Source: Diprion similis
Lineage: Eukaryota; Arthropoda; Insecta; Hymenoptera; Diprionidae
Assembly (NCBI RefSeq): GCF_021155765.1
Contig: NC_060110.1
Location: 17,072,001-17,136,000, forward strand
Reading direction: 5' to 3'
DNA length: 64,000 bases
The translations under genes and the position numbers were made by a program. This document shows, piece after piece, positions 46,511 through 58,500 of the stretch; the stretch's first letter is position 1; each line of letters opens with the position of its first letter. The notes below the pieces were generated by a model. It saw nothing but the letters and a program-made list of their open reading frames with translations, ran no database searches and was not told the DNA's origin.

Positions 46511-49500
46511 ATTCGGTTAGTGTTTGAATTTACATCCTTCAAAATAATAGAAAATTTATAGAAAAGTTCGCGCAGAAATCGTTTCTTGAATAAAAATATC
46601 TGGTCTGAATTAACGAATTTTAGACTCGAGGAAAAAATTGCGGATAACAGATGCGCAAGATATTCAACAGACAGTTGAAAAGCTTTGTAGAATCAAAATA
46701 TCGCCTCGTAAGTTTAAACAATTCGGTTCAACGTCGGTTTTCTCACACGTCAGCTACCAAGTGGTAATTATCGCACTCGACAGAACAAACCATGTATGGT
46801 TCACTCTTAACTGCATTGGTATTAGAAATCAACAATGAAAACCATTTAACCATGCTTCTATAATGTTACCGCAAAATGTTAGAACGTCACCGTATGAATA
46901 TGAACGCAATTTTCCGAAGGCTAATAGCATGCGCTGCATGTTGCGGAGGTATATTGGATTGTATTATGCGTAGAATGCAATTCCAAAAGTTCGCTTGATT
47001 CAAAATGTGGACCCAATCACGCCGGAGCTGTACATAACTTTATTCATCGATGGATTTGTCGGCGGTTTTAGTTTTAATCCCATATAAAAATTGGAAGTCC
47101 GAATGTTCCATTTATTTCAAAATTCACGTCGACTGGATTCTCGTTCCATCTGCCAGTTTAATTATTGTCCGAGAGATATCACGAGCTGGTAGGTTATACT
47201 GTAACTGCAAACGAAATTTACGAAACTGATTTCGCAGGATCGTCTCGTTGGATTGACTATGGATTAGTATTCGAGAGGTTCAATTAGTCGCCTGAAATTA
47301 CTGAAAGTACCGCGTAGAGATCAGTTGGGATAATTGAACTAAAATGTCGTTTTCGAACCCTTCTTGAATGGAATTGCTTTTCTGATCTTTAGACGGCGGA
47401 TTTATCGTTTCGATATTCCGAAATTTGTTGAAAAATTTAGTGTTTCGGAAATCAATGGAGTTTACTGTGCCTTTTGTGATGCAGTATCATGCGAATCTTT
47501 ATTACAGTTATGCGTAAAGTAAATATCAAGTCTTTCGTTTTGTCCCGGAGATAATTGAAAATAGATCGATTTCAGCTCGAATGTATTACAATCAAAGTTG
47601 AATGAATTGCGTTCAATGGTTCTCGATTTCGCATGAAAGCCTAGCTTTTGCAATTCGTGTTTCATTTACTTTCTCGTTTCGTTACGCTTATTGGGCCTTT
47701 TACGAAATATTCATCCAGAATCGTTAGACTCTAGAAATTCAACGAATATAATGGGTGAATCGAGGTGAATTCATTCGATAATTGAATTCAATGGATTCAA
47801 ATGAACTGGTTTAGAAACGTGTTGATGCGGTAATTGTTAAACAAGTATCACCCACCTGAAATCAGTTCTGAAACCTCGTGATATAAAATAAATCCTTCTA
47901 TCAGATGTCAGGTTTTGATTCTATTATTATATCACCTGAGTTTTATTTTCCTAACAATATCATACCGATTTACTTCGTGGAAATACGAAAGTCTGCAATA
48001 TTGGTAGATTCTACTGTATGATTTGTTATACTCTCACGTTTACTACCACCTTAAGAATCGAATTTACACCCCTCCATCTCGTCTAATGGCCGGTGAGCTG
48101 GGCGAGGTGTGCTCGAAACGTTTTCGCGAATTTAGTTTGTAGTGAAAAGCAGTTCAGCGAAAATCGTATCAGTGGTATTATTGCTGCTTTATGCTTGCGA
48201 ACAATCTCGACGAATGAGGTCTTCCGCTTGTCCGCTACGGCCGTCAATTAATCGGACAATATTATAAGGGAATTTTGTTATTTGATAGCAACGAATTTCA
48301 CTATAATTATGCTACGATTATTATATTTTTTGATAAATTAGCTAATATTATTGCTTAATTTAATTTATGTAAAATTTAAAAAATAAAATAAAATTTTTCA
48401 TTTTATTAAGATTTGGTTAAAAGTTATAATACATATTACTTATAATTAACTACTTCCCTATAAAATGAAAACAATATATAAATTACAGTGTTATATTAAT
48501 GTCATGTTTATTATATGAACTCCGGCTGGCTTTCAAGAAATAAAATTCCCTGTCATGAGAACAGAAAATTGTGGACGAAATTTGTATTTTGATGTACCTT
48601 AATCGATTAAAAATTTGAACAAGAAAATTGAGTAATTGAAAAGTAATTGTATAATAATTCAAAATTTCCTACCTAAATATCGTATAAATCTTTGATTACG
48701 TTACATCAAACGTGTGAGGATAATTTGAAATCTCAGAACAGGTGCTGATAAGTAATTTGACATGATTTCAAATTAACTCGGATCAAGAACTTTCAACTCT
48801 TAATTAGATGAAATTATACTACGACCCTGCATTGGATTATTTAGTTAAAGCTTCCACAACTGTTGGTCATATTGAATTGATCAGCAGTCGTGCGTATTAT
48901 ACGATAACGTTCAAAAGAAAGATAACGATAAAAGTGAGAAGACAAACAGGGTATGAACATAAATCAAGGAACAATTTAGAGCGAGCGCGAATGATCTATA
49001 ATTCGAAAAGTTTTGGCAGAAAATTACGAGTTAAGCGCTGCTGAAGAACAAATATAGTAGGAGTGCACTATTACTATAGCTTCACCTTGTCTATGATTGC
49101 TTTCGTTACTTTTTTGCGACTTTCTAAGTTTTAGCCGTGTGCAGTAATCCCTCGAGGCTTCCTTTATATCGAAGTCGTAATTTTTATTTGCTGTTTTTGC
49201 GTTCGCGATGTATACTGCTACTTTTGTTTCGTCAAAAATATCAACAGAGAAAATGAAACTTATATTTGCACGCGAATAGTGTTCAAATTATATTCTTTGA
49301 TGTACATGATGCCTTGGCTGCAGTAAAATAACGGCTCAGACACTTTAGCTAATTGACCTTTCCTGGCACGTTCAGGATTTTTTTTTTTTTTGAAAAAAGG
49401 AGAAATGAAAATATATCACTCCTGTCTTTTGAAGTTTGCGAAGCAGTATACAAAGTTTAAGACGGTCCCCAAACTTTGAGGACCTTGCATCGCAGACACG

Positions 49501-52492
49501 TATCGATCAATCTTAGAAAAATATTATCGCCTTAAGCTCAGATTACCGGTTGACAAATTTGTTCGGTTTTTCATCCCCGTCGATTATTATTAATGGTCAG
49601 CACAGACAAACCCGCAGAGTTTTTCATTGTAACAAAGTGATTAGAGGCGGACGATTTTGCGTAATGAAAATCTAAGGGCATTTACGAGAAACAAGAAATA
49701 GGGAGTTTGGAATTGAATTGTAAGCTCATGCAAGGATCAGAATTTCCAGCGACTGAAGTTTAACTCGGACGGAGAATAGAACCCGAGTAAATAAGTTTCT
49801 CTGTTGGATTACAATACAACTTTTCTACTTCGGACATGCTTGGATCGTCGCAATCGCGGTTCTACGTCTTTAGGTGAGACTGTAATTGCAATGAATTGCG
49901 GCTGTAGTGAAAAGTTGATACAAATGTGGCCCATTTATCTAACAGAATACATCCGAATAAATAGCGAAATCTTGTAATTTTAGAAAACCGATAAAATAAT
50001 GACCTTTCACTTTGTCTTGTGAATTGCGAAAAAATTTTCATCCAATATTACACCCATTTTTGTTTCAGGAGGGGGAAAAACTTACCCTGGCTTAGAGCTT
50101 GCAGGCTCATAAATAATCTTGACGTAACTTAATACTCGAAAAAATAGGCGGAGGGTCTGTCATAAAAACCTGTGCTCATACACATCTGGGTATTAAAGGA
50201 AACCAAATTCGCATGGAATTTCCCTCCTTAAGGGGATAAAAAAGTGTAGATTGTAGTCAAAACCCTTGAAAAGAAGCGTAAGTTATACTTATCTGCTGTT
50301 ATAGTAGAATTTCTTATTTGATGCGGATATTGATGAAACACGGATAAGTCGGATTTAGAAAAAAAAAAAATGCGAACATTTGCCAATAATCAGGCGTTTA
50401 ATCGCCAGTAAAACTTGTCGATGCTGAGGATTGCTCTAAGGACCAGCATCACGTGCCCACACATATTGCTAAAAGCTTGGATTGACCAGTTTCAAACTCC
50501 AGCTATAGCTTTTCTGTACTTCAGAAAATTCTTCGTGGCTAATACGTTATTTGAGCTCTGAAAATCACGTAGAATTTTAGAAGTCTCCTGTCACGTTGAG
50601 AAATATTTGCAAACTTTTTTGCCACTCGAAAACGTTTATTCAAAATATTTGTCATGCATTCCAAAACTTGATGCAATCTTGTTAAATCATGTAATAACTT
50701 CGAAATTTAACGTGTATGCAGTTTGGCGATTCATCAAAATTTTAAGGAGTCTTGCATCGTTTGAAATATCTTAACGTTCTCAACTATTTGATAAAGAATA
50801 TCGGATTTACCTTAAATCTTTGGAGATTTGCGAATACAAATACAAAAACATCTATCATTATGTCGGCACTCGCTGGTAGCTTCTATATTGATGCATAAAA
50901 CAGCTTTCGAAGAGGGTATCATTCTTGGTTTTGGCATGGATTGATCTCTTCGTTGAAACGGCTTACGACCAGGCTTTAATCCGTCTGCACCTGGGTGCCC
51001 CGATCTTCACTCTCGTCCAAAAAGGACTTGCGTTTTTCTCCGGATACCTTCACCTTTCACACCATGGACATAAAATTAATTAGTTGGTTTCCGGAAAGCC
51101 CTTGTTGGGAGCTTTAAGCACTGTTTTTACCCGTAACTTCGGGGCATGTTTTTGCTCAAGAAAATATCAGCGATATAAAATTGGGTGATTTAAAGGACTG
51201 ACGTAGATTTTAATTGAATATTATTAGATTGAAAAAGGCACCTGTACGAAGATTTGAGATCATTTTAATAATTTACAATACTTACAAATTAATATTGTAT
51301 ATCATCGATGCGGTCAATCGTTGAGCGATACATGTAAATTGTAGGTTTGATTTTTTTTTTATCACTAGGTACATAATTAGTGGTATACGTTTAGCGCTAG
51401 CGAGGGCAAAATATTGTACAAAAATTGACAGACAGATTAAAGCAAGATTCTAATATCAATATCACATTGAAACAACCGTATAAATATTCGTTTAGGAATG
51501 GAATATTTGAGCTCAACCCAAGCTGCCTCCAAGATGTTCGTGGCTGATTTTTATCCGAGTAAATGAAGTTCCGGATGCCTAGATTCTCTACGAAAGCAAC
51601 ATGATTCTAGTCAAATTCTAAACTTTTTTTTAGCAGCTAGTTGAGCTCGTATAATAACACCCGACATTTATCCACTTATTTGCTGATCCGTTATACACCG
51701 ATTGCATACAGCTCAAGAATCTGATTTGATAAAAATTTCGCGCACAGATATAAAAATTCTTGATGTATATATAATAGAAACGAAGCGTTGTTTACATTAT
51801 TTTTTTACAACGTACACGTCATAACTGCAAATTAATTCAATCTTTCTTCCATCGATCATCGATGAAATCTGCATCATCTCTGTATGGATAGCTTTAATCT
51901 TGTCACATAACAACGCCGCGATTTCTCTCTTGAATGTTAACCGTAAGCAGGTTGACATATTATATATGTCAATGTATATATTTATAGAATATAAGCTTAA
52001 GTATGCTTTTCCACCATTTTTCGTTTATCCTTGTTTCTATTACTTATAATTAATTATTAAAAAATAACGTCTCTTCTTAACAATTACTATTTTCTGGTCA
52101 TTGTTTTACGTGTACTAACAGAGACAGCAATTACTCTGTGTGCTGGATTTTTTTTTCTTCCATAGAATCATCAGCAACTAGATATCAATACTAATTATAA
52201 AATATGTATTCTATTCATCACTCTATACGAAGATTGAAAAGATTAGACCCACCAATATTGTTACAAGTAATTATTTAGTCTATTCAATATGAAAGATCGT
52301 AACACTGAACTTACGCGTAAAAACAATTATAATCACAAACACCAAATCTTACGTCATCTCCGCAGTAGAATTATAGTCGATGTTGCAGTAAATACAAAAT
52401 TATCATTTCATAATTCAAGGATTCAATATCAGAACCATATTCCTAGGTAAAGTATAAAATCATATTTACAATTGGAATACTTGCGAGTAGTC
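46511..52492. other. Intergenic DNA, nothing recognised
   Basis: 6 kb of AT-rich DNA with short open frames only (the longest 78 codons, without similarity that I can see). There are simple A/T runs and no clear inverted repeat, tRNA or splice-bounded exon. The part nearest 52493 should include the 3' UTR of the receptor gene's long form. Confidence 0.6.
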
Positions 52493-52586
52493 TCAGACGT
52501 CACCCACGTCGTCGCGTAACTCGTTAGGGGTCAGATTACCCACCGGCGAGGTGACTACCACTTGAACTGATCGATCTCTCTCCAGC
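52493..52586 (-). CDS. Receptor last exon (long tail form)
   Basis: Acceptor TTTCAACAG after a pyrimidine-rich tract. In phase 2 it reads LERDRSVQVVVTSPVGNLTP and ends NELRDDVGDV then TGA (52493-52495), with coding-like third positions throughout. In phase 0 it would stop after 16 residues at TAA. The last residues, DDVGDV, do not match a classical PDZ ligand well. Confidence 0.6.
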
Positions 52587-55500
52587 CTGTTGAAAGGAAG
52601 ACAAAATTCTCGATCTTAACTAAGGGTAGCGCGAGTTCTGGACGACGCTCTGAATTACGCTATCATATTTTTGCACTTTGATACTCGCTTAGCGACGAAC
52701 ATTTTCGTTACAATGGACGCTATCGAATAGAAGACGTCTCCCTTTTTTCTACGAAGATCAAATCTTCATCTAACGCGTGCCAAATATAGGGGAGAAACAG
52801 ATGATGGTTCAAAAAAAAAAAACAAACAAACAAAAATTGCTAAGAAATTCAAACTTCAATTGCGAATAGTAGCTACTAATATGGTACAAAATTTGTAAAT
52901 CAACCCTTTGATCATAGGACATCTTTTTCAAATCTGATGCCGAAACAAGAATTATAAGTTCCAACCCTTGCCAGAGGTTACTTTCGAATTTTACTTCCAA
53001 CTTTTATGCTTATCTTTCGCCGCGTAAGGGTTGTTGAAATTGACTCACCTGGAAGCTATGAAGGGTGTGCTTTCCTCGAGTCGGCGTGATTGGGAGTTTC
53101 TGGGTCTGTCGGATGCTCTCGTCGATGACAGGCTCAGCGAAGAAATGGATCGTATACTTCCAAGCTTGCTGCAGGTGCTTCCGTTGTACTGTAATCATTT
53201 AATTAATCATCTAACAGCATTGTGACGTCGGCTGTGATGCGAACTCGGTATGATCTCTGTTGATTTATTATACCCTCCGCTGTTTAAGTGATATAAATTG
53301 TTAAAATTATGTTACATTGGTGGTTAATTCGCGAAGCAGAGGTATTTATCAAAAATGGGTGTACAGATGTTGCACAATCTATTACATCAAGAGTTTTTTC
53401 CACTTCCCCCTTCTAAGGAAATTTCTTTGAGAAATACCGCTTGCGTGTCCAGAGCGAGGTGATCGATAGGACCGCGAGCAGAGTGAGGATGTGGAGGTTC
53501 AATATAGCACATCGAGGGAATAACCAGACGGATAAATATGGGAAATAAAATCAAGAGTCGTTAACTAGTTCCGGGCGTGACGTAACCTTGGCAACTCTGA
53601 ATTATAGCTCAGGTTATCTGGCTTCTCACTGTCGCAGGTTTCGGTTACGAAAGAGACCGGGCATTGACCCATGTGATTTGGCTTTGGGGGGAAACAGTGC
53701 TTCCTGATAATTTCCCGAGAAGCGAGGCCAAGGCTTATATGTATATCTATATCGATGGTGTTTGGTAACAGGTGTTGAAATTGTTTTCCCGCGGTTCTGT
53801 GTATTTGTCATCGATCCGAATTTTGATTGGCCGTATGTTGACGGCCGCTGTATCAAACCAGCTGTTAATCTATCTTTGATCTCTCTCACTTTGAGATCCA
53901 TTTTCCGCGAACACCTAATACGCAATCGAAAAATTGGATTCGTTACGTCCTGCAGTATTTCCCACGAGAAACCACCGCGTATTCCGTTAGCTGCGTAATT
54001 TTTGTCTCGAGTTACTGGTCCACAAGATCGAATCAACTAAATTGAAAAAGGCAGTCTCTAATCGTCAGTCCAGGTCCTAACAACACCCATTTTCATATAA
54101 CGCTTTAACAGTCAGAGCAGCTGATCACACATTTATAATATTAATTTTGGAATTCAATGATTTCTGCAATCTGAGTTAACCGGAAGCTCGTTCCAAAGAG
54201 GAAAATACGCATGTCGCAGTTTCCCCCGTCCTCAGCGAGCATCCATTCCGTATAATCGAGTCAATAATTATCGAAATCGTCCCTCAATGCTCACCCTGTT
54301 CCGCACCAGCCGCCGTTTGTTGTCTGCCGAGTACAAGGCTCGAGCAGACGAAGACCTGTGTCGATGGGGAAGAACGCCGAGGCTGTAGGACAGGGCGCTT
54401 TCGCTGTGTCCGTTCCGGAAGGTGGAGCGACGCCGACGACGATGACTTTCCCGGTAGACGCGAGCCCTTACCGTCGCGAGTACTCCAGACACCTGCAACC
54501 ATTCCGTCGTAAGCCGATCCATTTTTGGCGAGAACAAAACTACGCATAATCGTATTTCCCAGCTGCACAGCATCATCAGGGATGCACGACCTCGCCTGGC
54601 ACAGTTATAGATCAGCCCCACGAAACCAGCCATATTTATCGTTGGGCCTTTATTTTTTACTGCGTTCAGGATGTATGGGTCGCAATATAGTCAGGTCGAA
54701 AATTTACCGAAGCAACATGAGAACATGAGAAACAAGGGTGCCTGTAAAAGTTTGACTGAAGCTATAATCCTGAATTAAATCGAATTTCAAAAGTTCCTGT
54801 GATCAAGGAAAATAATTTTTGAGTATCTAGACCCTCAGATCGCAAAGGAAGGTTTTTGAGACACTGTATCAGCCCGAATACGATTTTGGATTTACTTTAG
54901 GTTTCACATCTGAGTTTCGGAAAGTGAAAGGCCTGGTTGAGCTTGCTGCTATAGCTACGGATATGTGAGCGGCGAAAAGTTGAAAGATTCGAAGAACACG
55001 TGCTTTATTTCCACGGTCTCTGAAAATTCTATTTGAGAGAAGCGTTTTCTCGTCACTTTTACCAGGATGTGATCGAACTTTTATGGAACTTTATAGCTGG
55101 TTCAGAACCATGTCTCCGCCTTGAGAGGGATCCACTTTTTGAGCTGTTCATTGAGATAAGCGTTATACATGAGAAAGCGTACCTGTCGTTTGAACATGCT
55201 GGTTGTGAGGGTGTAGAGCACTGGGTTCAGGGCTGAATTGATGGGCAAAACAAGCACTGCCAACCAAGCGTAGAGGGCCTCGTCCACGTGCAGTCCTACA
55301 CGCGAGTTGTAACTCGTATTTAAAATTATAATGAGGGAGGAAAAAGCATTTTTTCACGCTGTTTTTGAAAATATTAGAAATTTCATTTACAAAGAAAAGT
55401 TAAGGTATCGGTTCTTCGACAAGCCTTGATTGTTAGAGACAACGAACTTTTGTCTGAAATATCGTGGAAAAAGGATTTGTTCGAGAAACTCAAGCCTGTC

Positions 55501-58500
55501 AAAGCTTGTGCTTTCCTTTGCGGTTGAAAAATTAATCGTGTACCCCCATTACACACACGGACTGACATTTAGTGGTTGGAAAATTTATTCTTCGGGACAG
55601 AGATCGTGGATAAGTGAGTGTTTTCAGCTTCACTCAATTTTAGAGAGTTTCCGATGAACTACCCATACACAGGAGCACGTGACGTTGGGAAGAAATGTTA
55701 CTCGAGCTTTAAAATTCTTGTTAACAATCTCTCTGAGAACTGGATCCTTAAATTCGTATTAAATTTAATCCTTCTATAATTCATTCGACGCAGCGATAGA
55801 GGGGTTGAAGCGAATCTCCAACTCGAGACGATTCGCTTTCCAAGTGGGGACTGTCGTTAAAGATAAGAGTTGAATAATTACAGACGTAGTATTTGAAGTC
55901 CTAGTGGTGGTTGAACTGATTACTTGCTGCAGCTACTTTCGCTTTTACTGCTGCTCACTATTAACCTCTCACTCTTACGTCCTCGCCGTTAAACGTGAGA
56001 TTGTACAAAATATGAAAATTCATCAAAAGACTCTTAACATTGAATTTTAACCTAATAACCGCGATTATGATTAGAATGATTTACAGAACTCCAGGGTTTC
56101 AAATGCTTGAATAAAAGAAAAAAAAAAAGAAAGAATTGTGACGTGTGAGCGTGCATTTATCTTCTTTTCCATTCTTCAGTACGATGGTAAATCGGAAGAA
56201 ACTTGTAAATTGAGAATGCAGCGCGTGTTCGACGATTTCAAGATTCCAGCATATCTCGAGGCGATTTAGTCTGCAGGATTTTCTTGGCTAAAGCTTGGAT
56301 TCCAACATATATTGTATCATCGCCGACTTGCTAATGGGGATACTTTTTCCGGTCGTCGAATGCCTGTGATCATGTCTTACGTGACTTGACATTATTCTTT
56401 CATTCTGCGATGATATAGGGATACGCGGGTTAGATTTCAATCGCCGACTGATAGCTGCGAAACGAATCTTTTTCACCTTCCAAATGAGATTGATAAAAAG
56501 AAGAGTCACACTTCTGCACAACTTGGTGAAAGCGATCTCTTTGCCTGCAGACGCCGCGGCAGGTGGCGGTTTAAATTGAGAGAAAGACAGATAAAGGGAC
56601 TCACCAGTCAGGGCGACCAATTTCACGGCGATAATGGGCACCCAACAGAGGCAATCGGTCGCCACTATCACCCCGAAACGCTGGGCAACCGCACGCTCCT
56701 GACTTTCCTGGGTGGAGCGAAGTGCGACGCTGCTGATTTTTATCTCCCTCAGCATCCGAACGTACGCGTAAATAATGAAGACCAGGGCGACTGTGTTCAC
56801 CAGGATAAACATCACCGCGCTGTACTCCCAGCCCTGCATGTGTACGATTTAATCATAAGCAATTCATTGGATGACGAATTGGTATGAATCAGATTCTCCT
56901 CGATTATATACCTTCAAACTTCCCAAAATTAGGGAATCGCGCTTAATGTCGGTGTTCGCTTTAGAGGATTCTGGCATTGATGTTAATTTATCGCGAGAAA
57001 AGAAGTCTCAATCAATGTGTCTTTCAAATGATTTCATAATTCTGTCCGTCAAGCACATTTTATTTTCAAGGGTCATAAAGTTCATGTACTCGTTTCTTTG
57101 AACGAGAAAACAATTTATTCGTTGTTTACATTTGGATGAGAAAATTACAGTCTCGAATTATGCCGCATTAGGTGATTAATTCGCGAATACGAAAAGTTCA
57201 ATGTCCGTAAAATCGGGAATATATTATTCTACCTAGACTTTCCGGATTTCGAGAGAACGTGTCTATTTATTGTCTCTATATTTAGCCTGAGGTTCGGACT
57301 GCCTACGTATTTCAAAAGAAAAGGTCAATTTGCCGAAGAGTTCATTTCCTTCCAAAATGCGTGAAAACAGTGCAGACTCCTACGCATATACGTATGAATG
57401 CACATACGTTTACCGATCGTATTGAATGGAAAATCTCCGAGTCTCGTTTGTCTTTGGAAGGATCAATACAACCCTCTTTCCTTTAATTCTTGGAAATCGA
57501 GCTACCGTCCTTGAGTAAATCAAAGTTTAGTCTGCATTTCGGTTGCGACTATAGACAGAAGATAAACACAGACTAAAACAGTCTGCGGGTCAAGTTTCAG
57601 CGACTAAAGCCGACCGCAAGAATCATCCCTTTGCATTCTCCGCTCTTCTCACGTCAGTAAAATAATCACTCAAATTGGAGAAAAAGAAGCAGAAGATATC
57701 AATCCTCGGCAATAGAGTTGTAATCAACGTCTATAATTGTCACGTACCTTGGCAAATGGATCGTGGATGTGGAGACTGAGGCAGACGCCGTTACTTCCGT
57801 AAAATTCATCCCCAAAATATGGAGCCCCTGTCAATGGTAGCGCGGCCACGATACCCGAGGCCAACCAAAGGATGATCAAGTGAAGTGTCGCTCGCCTTGG
57901 CGATGGCTGTCTTCTGGCCAGTGGCTGTGTCACTGACACGAACCGGTCCCAAGTCACCAGAGACAAGATTAAAGCAGAACTTTCGCAGCTGAGGGTGCTG
58001 AGAAATCCTAACACGGGCAAAGTACGAAAAACAGACAAAGTCATTTGCAGACAAATCGATATTTCTGTAGATGCGGAAATACAAGGATTCCTTCAGTGGA
58101 AAACTTCCATGGATCGAATTTTTTTCACTCGACTTGTGGATCCCTTATCCTCATTGCCAACTCACCGCAAAGGTTGCATCTGAAACTGTGTCTCCAGGCT
58201 TCTTCATGATCGATGTAACAGCCTCTGTACATTATATCGGCTGCAGCGATTAGGATTAAGTAGAGTCCCATTAACAGATCGGATAGGGCCAAATTTCTAA
58301 GGGAATAATGAAATTTGTTTACGTAAGGATTCAGAGCTCATCGTCCTGACAAGTCGCCACTTACTATGCGTAGTTAATTTACCTGATGTACAAACTATGG
58401 ACCGCGTTGCTTTCCCTGGCCAGGAGGCGGCCTAAAAGTACCAGGATATTTCCAGTGCAAGCGCAGATCGCCATCATCCAGACGCTTAAAGAAGAGCGAT

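Noticed and set aside
48808..49044. 78-codon plus-strand frame in the large intergenic region
   Set aside because: No recognisable domain, no splice-linked neighbours, and AT-rich composition that gives such frames by chance.
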